DNA of 64,000 nt from Haliaeetus albicilla (Eukaryota; Chordata; Aves; Accipitriformes; Accipitridae), in assembly GCF_947461875.1 (NCBI RefSeq), contig NC_091507.1, forward strand, positions 9,219,374 through 9,283,373, given 5' to 3'. Below the pieces are notes generated by a model. The model made no database searches, had not been told where the DNA came from, and saw nothing but the letters and a program-made list of their open reading frames with translations. Shown one piece after another: positions 50,190-61,575 of the stretch. A program made the position numbers and the translations under genes. The first letter of the stretch is position 1. Each line of letters begins with the position of its first letter.

Positions 50190-50480
50190 TGACAGACACG
50201 ATTTCTGAATATTTTTGTGGCATTAATTTAAATCAATGTAATGTTTGAAAACATTTCAGCCCCTCAAACAGCTGATGCAGCTTAGATTCAATTATAACAA
50301 ATTGCAACACACTGTCAAGTCTTTTTACCAAGTCATTAGTCAGGGATTTTGAATGCACGGCCTCCGAACGGAGTTCGGCTGGCTGACAGCTCTAATTGTT
50401 GGGAACTGCTAAAGGATTGCTAATGAACTGGGGGATCTGTTGGGCCTGTAGCTTTCTTCAAGGATGAAATTTTTGAAAAC
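50190..50480. promoter_or_regulatory. Candidate conserved non-coding element
   Basis: The block holds GGCATTAATTTAAATCAATG, TCAATTATAACAAATTGCAA, GTCATTAGTC, the CpG-bearing inverted repeat CCGAAC-GGA-GTTCGG at 50364-50378, then GGCTGACAGCTCTAATTGTT and GGATTGCTAATGAACTG. Retained CpGs next to TGACAG and TAAT words in an AT-rich desert are typical of deeply conserved vertebrate enhancers. There is no coding frame and no repeat similarity. Conservation has not been verified. Confidence 0.35.
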
Positions 50481-53400
50481 TTTCACAAGATCAAAGCAGC
50501 ATAACATGGACCATTTGCTAAATTGTCAGCAGTAGAGTGAAGCAGTCTGAGTCCCAGCTTTAAAGCTGAAACTTCAGTAGAAAACACCATGAGACTCCTG
50601 CCCCTGAGCTTTTTTCATGTGTCAGTAAAACCATACCGAGAAACAATGACTTGAAGAAAGAGCCCCAGAGCCACAATGGCTGCTATGGCTTAATTAGGAG
50701 GAGCAGAAAGGGAGACAAAAATTCCTCTCTGTTGTTAGTGGGTGCAGGAGGGATGAAGTGTCCAGCACTGTTACAACCAGCCCCACAGTTACTTATTTTG
50801 CAGCTTCCAAACTTATTAACCATCAGAGACACTTGTGATAGCACAGGAACAACAGGAAGGCTTCTCTTCTTGCCCCAAAAGACAAAACTGGTGGAGTTGC
50901 CAGGTCCGTCTTCAGGACCCAAGGAGAGTTCAGCCTCGCCAAAGGCTTTGCATTGACTTTAGGGGAACCAGGCCTTCTGCTCCAGCACCCACAGAAGGCA
51001 CTGGTTATGTTCCCATCGAACTTCATTGGACACCCAGTCCAGCCCCAGTGTAGCTGGCCGGCAATACACAGCCAATGAATAGTTGCCAGCAGCTGCTGCT
51101 GAATAAATATGTTGCCTCATGTTACGCAGAGGCAGAAAGCCAATGCAGTGAAGGGAAACTTTTAAACTGATCTTAAAAGAAAAGAAAGACATGAAAACGT
51201 GTCTCCATCATTCCCGTCTGGTTTATATTTTTCTTTCATATTCAAGTCTTATTTAGGTCTGTTCATTTTTTTTTTTTAACTCCTTCTCATTGAAATTTAC
51301 TATGCTATCCTTTTACCAAAAGAAAATAATGCCTGCTGAGCTACAGTAACATTGGTCAATTACCCAAATGTCTTAATATAGAAGTCTGCTGGGGGGGGGG
51401 AAGAATGTTTGAAATAAGATTTACATTATTACTTCTTTAAATTAACACTTCAACAGGACTCTAGGAAAAACAAACTCTTTTCTTCTCACACTGTGTGAGG
51501 TACAGTACCAAGCTGATGTTATCCTCCCCAAGACAACCTCTGTGTTTAAAAAACAACACTGAAAGGCATATACTGAAAAATTTTTGGAGTGCCTGAAATG
51601 GTGACTGTGATTCTGAACATCATTACACTGTAGAGTGTCTTGGATATGAATTTTGCACCTCACAACTCCTTCTAAAAACATATTTCATATCTCTATTACA
51701 CTCTGTCTCTCCTTCAACCAGATATACATTAGCTGTATGAACCTTCTGAGGTAAATATTGCTTAGCCTTTCTATAGGGCTTCTATAAGCTCTGGTCAGCA
51801 GATGTAGAAGAGATTTCCCTGAAAATACTGTCTGGGAGATATGAGCAATTTATACCTGTCCACTGTTATAACTTTCATTTATAGTCAAATATTCAACCTG
51901 GAGCTAGGGTTCGGGGTTTTGGTTTTAATGGGATTCTTATATTAGACATATATATTAACAAAGTTGATCAACTTGCAAGGGAGTTGCAGTAGTATAATAA
52001 TCACTATCAATTTTCAACAGGTGATCAAGGAGGAGAAGAATCCCATTCAATTGCCCATGGGGACTGGCTTATACACTCAATCTACCACCAACTTTATAAC
52101 AGCAGAAAATTCACAAAAAGATCTAGCACTGCTTGGTGTAGCATTAAATACACCAATAGCTGCAGATACTGAGTTTTATTCTAGCTGAAAACTTAAATCC
52201 CCAAACTAACTTGAAACATTCCTCAGCTTTCACTAGAAAAACCCATATGGGCAGTTTTCCTCTCCTAATTTTAGGCATTTAGACTGAGCTAATCACCAGG
52301 ATTCTCTCTTTGCTTGTTGGGTGAGTCACCCTATTTGTCTTGGACACCTATCTTGTGACTGAAGAAATTATGTGGTAGAGCATCTGCCTTCCTCAGTTGG
52401 CTCTAGAGGGAGCCCAAATGACAAAATTGGACTACACACCCAATTTTTAGAGTTGAAGTTAGGGCAGAGAAAATCCAACTGAGAGCGCCTAATGACCTGC
52501 TTTTGGATAAGCCCCAAATTAATGAAGTCTTGACAGTGCTGAGCTACTTGTTACCATCCTCAGAAGAGGACAATTCGTGGGAGCTCACTGACAACACAAG
52601 ACTCGGCCCATATTTACTGGTGGCAGTTTACACACCAGCCCTGAAATGTGTATCACCTAGCCTACAACGTAGTGTATTCCATCCCCACGCTCACTAGAAG
52701 TCATTCAATTCAGCTGACAGCAAAACATTGCTGGTGCATGTGAAAGAACAGTGAAGACAAAAGCAAATCGGAATTGCAACAGGGTGCACCCCCCGGCTCC
52801 AAAATAGAAAGTTTCATACTGATAATCTCCCCTAACTTATGTGCGAGTCCCACTGAGACACAAACACCAGGTTCTTTTCTTGGGTTTTCCATGCCAGCCC
52901 AGGGTGAGTAGGTATTGCCAACATGAAGTGCTGAGCACTGCAGCAAACATGGGCTGTAGTAGCATTAACCAACTGCTTTGCTGTTGGAGCATTGAACCAA
53001 ACTGCAGGAGTACTTATCTACTCGAGGGTGACTGTAAGCCTTGCCTCCCAAGATAAGATGCTCTAGCTGACTTACTCTCATGGATTCTTTTTTTTATATC
53101 AGGCAGCTTCTGTCCAGGTTGTGTAGAAGGACAGAGAAAAAGAAAAGAGATTTTTATCTTTGTGGTAAAGCACAGCCTGGGAACTGGGACACTTCACTTC
53201 TAGTCTATGATCCAGTAAATGCTTACTGTGAAATATGTGACAAAGGAACAGTTTCAGCATAATGCTACTGGAAAGGATTCATGTCTGTGAATTCAAAGTG
53301 AAGCGTGGATTTCAGAAATTAACTGTCAGAGATTGGTTTATTTTAAACCAAACTCCATAGGCCTAATCCAGGACTCCAAATTACTCAAGTGACCAAAGGC

Positions 53401-53615
53401 CTGACCACTATGGCAGTGCAAGTGCTATAGCAACTGACTTCTCCTATGGGTCTAGTCTCAGTGGGTACAGTTGCTCTGCTGTGAGCAAGTCACCAAGCTC
53501 CTGGGGCACACCACCTCCTTCCTGGCTTTTTGGGCCAGCTCCCTCAGCCCTCTGACACAAAACCCAGGCATGCTTTGGACCACAACCTACTCCTCTGGAG
53601 AACAGGTTGCATAAG
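50481..53615. other. Unique DNA
   Basis: No gene. The frame of 101 codons (50651-50956, plus) overlaps opposing frames and is unrecognised. A G10 run lies at 51391-51400. Confidence 0.5.
51391..51400. repeat. Poly(G) run, 10 bases
   Basis: Ten consecutive G after CTGCT. Confidence 0.95.
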
Positions 53616-54211
53616 TGTGCTGGTTTTGGCTGGAGTAGAGTTAATTTTCTTCATAATAGCTAGTATGGGGCTGTGTTTTGGATTTGTGACCAAACTAGTG
53701 CTGATAACCCAGGGATGTTTCCGTTCCTGCTGAGCAGTGCTCACCCAGAGCCAAGGGCTTTTCTGCTTCTCCCCCCACCCCACCAGCGAGCAGGCTGGGG
53801 GGGCACAAGGAGTTGGGGGGGACACAGCCGGGACAGCTGACTCCAACTGACCCAAGGGAGATGCCAGACCATAGGATGTCATGATCAGCAGATAAAGCTG
53901 AAGGGGGAAGACGGAGGAAGGGGGGGACGTTGGGAGTGATGGCGTTTGTCTTCCCAAGTCACCATTCCACATGCTGGAGCCCTGCTGTCCTGGAGATGGC
54001 TGAACACCTGCCTGCCCATGGGAAGTGGTGAGTGAATTCCTTGGTTTGCTTTGCTCGCGTGTGTAGCTTTTGCTTTCCCTATTAAACTGTCTTTATCTCA
54101 GCCCACAAGTTTTCTCACTTTTACCCTTCAGATTCTCTCCCCATCCCACTGTGGGGGACTGAGTGAGTGGCTGCATGGGCCTGAGTTGCCAGCTGGGGTT
54201 AAACCACGACA
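53616..54211 (+). mobile_element. Solo LTR C of the same endogenous retrovirus (ERVL-like)
   Basis: A 596-bp LTR in forward orientation from TGTGCTGGTTTTGGCTGG to ACCACGACA. The flanking pentamers ATAAG (53611-53615) and ACAAG (54212-54216) differ at one base, consistent with a 5-bp target duplication that has since mutated. The ATTAAA signal is at 54081-54086. The CRE-like site of the other two copies reads GATGTCA here (53875-53881), a CpG-to-TpG decay. There is no internal viral sequence beside it, so it is a solo LTR. Confidence 0.9.
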
Positions 54212-56189
54212 ACAAGGTGGCAGCAAGTTTGCCTTCTCCTAGTCAAAACACTCCAACACTATTTCAGGGGAATCTGTGCTGATCACCAGCCATGTTCCTT
54301 CTGGCTACACCTAGGACACGCTACACGTGCCCTCAGTTTCAAGCTATAAAAACATCATTCTGGCAGTTTGTGGCACAGTGACTCATTATTTCAGGCACTC
54401 TGAACTAACTAATCACACAAAAAAAGAAGAAGAATGGGTTGGGAGACTGGAACCCTGAAGAAATACAGGACAATGTACTATCTAATACCAATGCAGCTTT
54501 AGAGGAGGTTGATCCTGAGCAGCCTGGACGCAAGCCACTGTATGCCATGGCCTCAGGCCCAGAAGTGACTCCCTATCCCTTTTTTTATTTACTGGTACAG
54601 ATATATCTGTTTGTTATGTTTGCAATGTGGTGTACATACAGATTGTAATGCCTCTGAGCTGCCCCTCTTCATCTGAAAAATAGCAATGGCTGTACTTCCT
54701 TACACCCCATATAGATGCTGTAAAGTACCAAGATACTTAATAAGTAACACTTTACAAGGATTAAGCATAAGAGGGTCTACACCGTTATGGAAGGCAGACA
54801 CTAGTTTGGGCCAGAACCTGCTGATGAATAGCTTGTATTGCAAGGGAGAAGTGGCAGGAGTCTTCCTGCCTACTCAGAAGTTATTACTTCTACCTGAATC
54901 ACACAGCTCCAGTGGCACCTGGACCAGGAGCTTGACTTCAGTAGTCAGTCAGAACTATGTTTAGTAATAGCTTTCCTTCCTGTTTTTTGCTGTTCCTCTT
55001 GTGCTTCCTCAGAAAAGAACTCAGACCTGAACCTCTGTTTACAGAAACTGCGGTTTACCAACTGTTGTAAAGTGTTACCTCTTCTATTTAATTTCAATTT
55101 ACTAATAAAAAATATCCTTTCTGTCAGGAAAAAGCAATTTCCCTCTATCTGTGTCTCAAAACATAAGAAAACAAACCAGATGCTTGTTGCATTTAATAAA
55201 GAACATGCATATGCATTGAAATAACTTCTAGCTTATTTTTGTGTGATGCCAATATTTAATTATGTTCATTTTGCATTTGTAATTAGAAGGCAGAACAGAT
55301 GGTGAAGGTGCAAAGTAAAGGAAAGTGTCCATTCATATAACCTGCTATGTGGTGCCAAGAAACTCGTGCTCACAGCCTGATCCAAGCTCTACTGAATCTA
55401 ATATGAGCATATATATTGAATATTGGGGATCTGGAGGAGGCCACAGGGCAGGGCTTTGCTGTAACCTGTTTTTCTGATGTGTATGTGGTGAATATATTTC
55501 TCTCAGGGATGCATTGTGTTTTCTGATTTTAAGGCAAATTTTGGTTCAGTTTGATGTGGGTCACCTTATTTCTTGCTTGCTTTCCTGTAGATAAAAATAA
55601 ATTGTTTGTGAAAAATTAGTTTTATTTCTGAACCTTAGCTGGGAAAAATGTCTTACTGTATGTTGCGTTCTAACAATAACAATTCACGCAGTTAACGGCG
55701 TAAGTCACATAGAGAGCCAGATAAAACTTATTTAGATCATTTTCAATATCATGGAAAAGTGGAAGCTCAAACAGATCAAAACTTGGGTCCTACATTTCAT
55801 TCAACAGCACATAAAATTAACCATTGTGCTTACTCATTTTACAAATGATATCTATTTATATTTCTCTTTCAAAGTAGCATATTTTTTTAAAAAAATATGC
55901 CAATTTTAACCAAAGAATTTTAAATAGATTGAGTAGGCACAAATAAAAACTAAATAAAAAATGTCATTTCAGTCAAATGAAATATTTGCATTGACCAAAA
56001 TGAATTTGTGTGTGTGTATGTGGTATGTGTGCGTGTAACTGAAACTTTTTTTTAAGTATGTATGATTCATCATTTGTCTGGCAACAGTCACGACATTTCT
56101 CCTGATCTCTGAGCAGGAAATGGATGTTCTTAATCAATATGTCATGAACTTTAGCTATATAAATGGCACTGCTGAGACTGGCAGTAGAA
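54212..56189. other. Unique AT-rich DNA
   Basis: No confirmed gene. A 69-codon frame at 54439-54648 (plus, TTG start) ends in a hydrophobic stretch of about 20 residues. It is unsupported as a gene and is discussed as a finding. A (TG)n repeat lies at 56007-56036. Confidence 0.5.
56007..56036. repeat. Imperfect (TG)n microsatellite
   Basis: TG units interrupted by TATGTGGTATG and GCG. Confidence 0.85.
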
Positions 56190-56590
56190 TATTAAAGCAT
56201 GTCAACAAATTTAAGATGGTGTTCAGAAGAAAGTATTATTTGAGGGCTTAAAAAAGGCTTTCAGTAAACAACTCAAGAAATTCGAGCTGCTTAGCTCATG
56301 AAAAAGATCAAGAGGTGACTTGATTGTGATGTGTAAGTACTTTCACAGGGAGTACTGGCATAGGAAGTTATTAACAAGAACTGATAATGGGAAATTAAAG
56401 CCTGACAAATTCATGTTACGAGTAAGAAACAGTTCTAACATGGAGGGTAATTAAGTATTGGAAGAACCTACTAACAGCGTTGCATTGTCCTGTGCCTCTT
56501 GAAGTCATCCAATCAAGAATGAATGGAGGACGTAATTTAATCCAATAGTTTCTAGTCATCTTTGATTCATAGTGGAAGGAGAAGAAAGAA
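56190..56590 (+). mobile_element. Old CR1 LINE fragment, 3' region
   Basis: GAGCTGCTTAGCTCATGAAA, GGTGACTTGATTGTGATGTG, then TAAGTACTTTCACAGGGAG, CCTGACAAATTCATGTTACG and GGGTAATTAAGTATTGGAAG follow, in order, the 3' region of an ancient amniote CR1 (GAGCTGTTTAGC..., GGTGACTTGATCACAGTC..., GACAAATTCA..., GTAATTAACCATTGGAAC). It is strongly diverged with no frame left. The limits are approximate. Confidence 0.6.
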
Positions 56591-57194
56591 TCAATCCCCA
56601 TATAGTGAATTTAAGTCTATTGAAAATATGCTTCCTTTTCTCAATAATCTTTTGCAGATCCTCTTAAAAGGAGTCTGCCACTTTGAGTCAAGCACAAATT
56701 ATTAGGCTCAACTCAGGGGAAACTGACTCTACAGATGTTCTGAGTAGGTGGTCTCCTGGTGCTCTCTGACCTTTAAAACCCATGAATCTGGAATTTTTCA
56801 TATATATGTATTAATTTATAAAATATCATTACACATAGGTACAACTACATTGATTAATTACATATGCTTTTCAATAATAGTAAAGTACTACCAGCACAGT
56901 GCAAACAGCAAATTACTAACATTTTCAGGAAAAAATTCAGTGATCTTCAGACACAAAATTAGTCACTGAAGAGATCTGTGCATAATTTGGCAATAACTAA
57001 TAAGCCCAAGAATTTTGCAGTCTATTTGAGAACAATTTGCAAAGAGAAAACAAAGCAAAATTCTTCAGATAAATTATTCATTTGAATTAGTCATTTAGCT
57101 CTAGTAAGGAGTTGTAGACTTTTTGAAAATATGTGGCAAGGGGATACAGTTTTAAAGAGGTTGAAGCAAAAATACTCTGCTCTTCTAGAGCTTG
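56591..57194. other. Unique AT-rich DNA
   Basis: Nothing recognised. Confidence 0.5.
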
Positions 57195-57325
57195 TTTCAT
57201 CACATGTTCTCAAGGCACTTAATCATTAATTATGCTGAATATTAATTATAACCATTTTACATTTGAATAAACTGAGGCACAGTGCCTTGCCTATGGTCAC
57301 ACAGCAAGTGGGGATAAAAGTTGGG
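57195..57325 (-). mobile_element. MIR-type SINE remnant
   Basis: TAACCATTTTACATTTGAAT, AAACTGAGGCACAGTGCC and GGTCACACAGCAAGTGGGG match the reverse complement of the MIR core and part of its tRNA-like half. The upstream TCTCAAGGCACTTAATCATT fits the MIR 3' end. This is the best preserved MIR in the window. Confidence 0.65.
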
Positions 57326-57508
57326 AAAAAAGTCCATCTCACTAACCATTAAATATGCTTCCTGTCACTATTCTCTTAGGCTTTTCTACCCCATTACATT
57401 ATTAAACTTAATTTCTGAGGGAAACAATTTTTATGTGACCACACTGTCTACCTGTGTGTTAGCTATAATAAAGGTATTATAAATTATATAAGTAAATTAA
57501 TATGGATG

Positions 57509-57526
57509 TAATAATAATAATAAATA
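57509..57526. repeat. (TAA)n microsatellite
   Basis: A short run of TAA units. Confidence 0.85.
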
Positions 57527-59615
57527 ACATAATATTTAAAACACTTCTACCTTAGAAATAGGTTGATATATTTTTTTTTTCTTATTGATAAAAGCAAACA
57601 AATTTGAGAAGATAGAGATCTCACAGTTATTGAGGGAGGGATTTACCTGACCAGTTGTAGAGATCTTCAGTGCAGGTGTCTACATCTGAATCTGTCATTA
57701 TAGACTTTCTTTAAGGTCAGCGGCAAGAAATAGGCACATGTAGGGTGCAATTCACCTCACCCTGAAGTTGGTGCCTACATTTATCAGATGTGCCCCCTGC
57801 CACTCCGAGCGCCCGTTCGCTGGCTCTCAGAGCAGCCCAGGGTAGTGGGTTCAGATATAAGCAGAACCACAACAGAAGCGTGCTGTGAAGTAGGCCAGTA
57901 AATGCTGGTGTGATATGTTTACAACTGATTAAGGTGACAAGTATGTTAAATATTATGATCTGGTAAAGACAACTGCAAGAGAATGTGGGACTTTGGCTTC
58001 CAAGCAGCTGCTAAAATTGGATGTGTTTGGATGCAGGCACAGCTCCAAAATTACTACAACTGTTACTGCAAAACTAGCTAAGAATCCTGATTAAGAACTA
58101 AAATACTTCTTTTATATGCTGTTATTTATAAATCGGGAGCAAAGGTAAAGAACGTAACTTTGCAAGCATCTGTTAATGTTGTGATTTTGAAAAGATGAAG
58201 CCAGTAGTCATTTAAATCCTGGTCCTTTTTTCTTTTTTTCCTAGCTTCAGTTTTGACCCATCAATACCACCACTTTTTCCTCTAACTGCAGCTTTTGTTG
58301 GGTTTAAGGGCAAAGTTATGCCTTGTTCATAATTTGGAAACCATATTGCCTACATAATGCAATCTTTCTAGGAATAAGTTTACAAAATAGTTAAGAGTCT
58401 GGTTAGTTTGAACTACAGTTTATAGAGGTGTCACTGTGATTCAGCACATGCTTAACACTTCATTATTTCAAAAGGTGTGAGAGATCAAGAGATGCCCTTC
58501 AGCCCTTCTCCAAATTGCTGATTTGAGACCTTCTTTGGTTTAGAGAGCTCCTTGTCCAGTTCCTGAAGGTTCAGAGCAATATATTTTCTGGAATGTTGAC
58601 TGGAAAAGATATAATTGTAGTGTCAAGTGGTGCCTCAGATGCTTCCTATGACACAGGTTTCATTCCAAACACTTTAATTCTAAACACAGAAACAAAGTGT
58701 CTTGTGAATGCTTCCACCTTTTCCGTGTCACTACTTCAAATTTTTCTGTCTGTGCAGCAATAGAGTCATTCCTTATCTATTTGTAGCTATTTACTTGTAG
58801 CTATTGCATTTTTAAATGCCGCCTTCTTGCCTTCAAGTTTACAGGACACAGCTAACCAGACAATACTTTATCTATTTCTATCAAGTAAATAAAAACCTGC
58901 CAAGTTGTTAAATTTTTAAAATGTTTGACTTATATGTTACCATACGGTTCCCATTCTTTATTTCTGCTTCCAGATCTTCCCTTATCTGGGATGCTTTCTG
59001 GCATTATTGTTGATTTCTTCATATCTATGGGGCCTTGACGTTTAAGTCATTCAGGAAGCTGTCCATGAACAGTTCCCATTTTGGAGTTAGTTAAACAAAA
59101 TCTTCAATGTTTTGCTGAAGTATGGCCCAGATATCTTCTCCTGGAAACACAACTACTTAAGAATGGTAGTTGTATGAAAGATGCTCCAACCTAGTATGTA
59201 TGAAAGGAAGTAATGCAGAAGCATTTATTAAAATAAAATTAAATAAAATCCCCTGTACATCTTATTTGCTGTATTTCTTTCATATGTTGCTGCAAAAACT
59301 ACTTTGATCTGTACAGTACATCATCAAGTCATATGGCACTGTAAAATGCCATCACTTATGAAAAAAGCACACATATAATTTAAATATATAAGTAGCACAA
59401 GTATGCCACATTTTTTTTCCTGTATGATAATAGATTACTATGAGGTTTCAGTCATGAAGTTAAACATCCTGGAGTAGTTAAACAGGAATTTTACCCCAAA
59501 GCAAGTGTACGAGCTATGTGAATATTAAGAAGCCAGATGACATGCACAGATAGCAACAGAAGCCTGGATGGATCAATGAGCTCTATCAGCTCTGTTTTTT
59601 AAAGTACAAAGCTTT

Positions 59616-59633
59616 GAAGAAGAAGAAGAAGAA
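59616..59633. repeat. (GAA)n microsatellite
   Basis: Six GAA units followed by GGGGAAAAAAG. Confidence 0.9.
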
Positions 59634-59933
59634 GGGGAAAAAAGAGTTATTTTAGGTATAAGGAAATGATTATTCTCATGAGAAATCTGATCCAGCACTT
59701 GTAATGTCTTTTCTCTGTTATTAAGTCACATCAGTAATACTGTCTGATAATATTTTCCTTAAAGTCAATATAGTGAGAGTGCTATTAGTGTGATCACATT
59801 TCCAACAGCAACACAATAAAAGGAAAACATGCTTTACGGCTTGTTTAACCCTCTTAATAACAGTTAAGTGATGATACATGTATTATGACAAGTAAAATAA
59901 TTGCTAAAAATAACATGAAGAAAATATATCTGT

Positions 59934-60047
59934 GAGCTTTTTTCTGTTATTTTTAAAATATCAATCAGAAATATAAGGACGTTTAACATCGTCAGGCTTG
60001 TTCCTGTTATTTAAAGAAAAATCAATGGGAAATATAAGGAGCTTTAG
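59934..60047. repeat. Degenerate tandem duplication, about 60-bp unit
   Basis: Copy 1 (from 59934) and copy 2 (from about 59995) share, in order, CTGTTAT, a short A/T stretch, ATCAAT, GAAATATAAGGA and a GTTTA/CTTTA ending. The units have diverged by substitutions and small gaps. Confidence 0.6.
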
Positions 60048-61440
60048 TGCTTTTGAAAGAACATGGTATCATCTGGAGGTTGTTTCTAGCCTCACAAATT
60101 CACTGACATGTTTTCCATGATAGTTTCATCTTAGATACTCTACCAGCAGTTATCCAGGAGAAATGTTTGTGGCAAATGTTATTTTTTAGTAAATTCAGTA
60201 AGAATTTGGAGACTGAGAATTTTTAACTTAAACCAAATGTTAGCATTAGACACTTGATTAGAGCAATTATATTTAGCTAATCAGCTAACAGAAATAATAC
60301 TACACCTATGTATTCAGGCCAAACCAGTTTACTGCTTAACCATATAGATCTGTGCAATGCTAAAGCGTTCACACTGTGCACATATGTTTTTTGTAGGGTG
60401 CAGGCCTAAGATACTTCATATTCTGAAATTCCAATTTCTGATATAAATGTTTCAAACAATTTCATGGTTAGTACATAGTCATCAAAATGACTTGCCAAAA
60501 CACTTTGGTTTAAGAAAATAAATATGTGAGAAATTGTTGCTGGTACACAGTTTGGACTAATCTTCAAATCTCCTTAGTGGCCTGCAGGAGTATGAAATAA
60601 CATAATCTGGAACTTGAGCAATGAAAAAATATGCTTTTTGAAAAGTAATCCTTTTAGTGGAAGGGTGCATGCACCCTGCAAAAATTGTTTGCCTCACTAG
60701 TTGGCATTGTAAGTATGGTTTTACAGCTCAGTCGGGCTATTCAGGTAGGTCAGTGAGGCAACTGAGCAGAACTGAGACATGCAATTTTTGTCATCAGAGC
60801 TTATCTAAAATAATAGTCAAAGACTGTAACTTTCTAGTAGTCTTCCAGTTCTCCTTGAGGGTTCTAGTCATGTTCCAGAGAGGTAATTGCTGCTTGTCCC
60901 TGTATTCGATGTGATAAACAGCAGAGCAAGTGCACTGAACAGCTAGGTGGTGATTAGTGTCCAGGGAAAGGAAGACAGATGTCATTATGGCAATGGAGGA
61001 GTCCTGGATTCCTCAGAAAATTATTCCGTAAGCCACGACAAAGAAAATGAAACACCAGACTGCTATGGTATATTTGCAAAGAAACTGGAAGGGAAAGGAC
61101 AATGACATCAAGAATCATCAAAATGAGATAGAAGTATGCAAAAAGTCTCATTTGCAATGTATCTATCATCGGGCCTACAGCAGCAACAAAATGTCCACGG
61201 TCTAACTGAATGGGTCTCACTGAACCTTGAACAAATGGTGTTGTTTGTGTTTCCACCAGCTATCAGTGAGCAACTGTAATTAGACAGTGTCCGCTCCACA
61301 CATTTCAGACTGGTCTAGTCTCAGTTTGCTGACATCCATTAACCTCTCTGGCTCAATTTCATTGAAAAGAGAACCAGCTTGTGCTCTCCAAGGCCTCGCC
61401 ACGATAGGCACTACAGCAGAGCAAGCGAAGACAACTGGGT

Positions 61441-61575
61441 GATTCGCTTCAGAAGCGCTGGGTCGTCTGACATGAACCGAGACTCCAGTGCCAGACACTC
61501 ACCTTTTGTCTCTCTCACTGCAATCTTCAGCAGTTTCTTCCCATAGAAGTATTTATATATTCTGAACAATTACCT
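61441..61575 (-). promoter_or_regulatory. Weak candidate TATA box / splice donor with CpG cluster
   Basis: On the minus strand ATATATAAAT (61560-61551) precedes AAAAGGTGAGTG, an excellent splice-donor match with the exon edge at 61503. Just downstream seven CpG fall within about 90 bp (61400-61490) of otherwise CpG-poor DNA. An AG acceptor-like site at about 61573 could bound a 70-nt exon, but all three frames across it contain stops, so it could only be non-coding. Chance is a real alternative. Confidence 0.18.

Larger units (their letters stand above)
57326..61440. other. Unique AT-rich DNA
   Basis: No gene. The longest frame is 100 codons (60954-61256, minus), unrecognised. It includes a trinucleotide repeat, an AAT-rich run, a degenerate tandem duplication and a small CpG cluster at about 57807-57822. 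Confidence 0.5.

Noticed and set aside
53544..53972. 142-codon minus-strand frame as a possible gene
   Set aside because: It is mostly the antisense of LTR C, and the same frame occurs in the other LTR copies. Composition explains it.
55205..55216. ATGCATATGCAT, a 12-bp palindrome with two octamer-like halves
   Set aside because: Palindromes of this length are common by chance, and no other motifs cluster with it strongly.
60662..60677. Perfect 16-bp palindrome AGGGTGCATGCACCCT
   Set aside because: About one such palindrome is expected by chance in 64 kb, and there is no supporting context.
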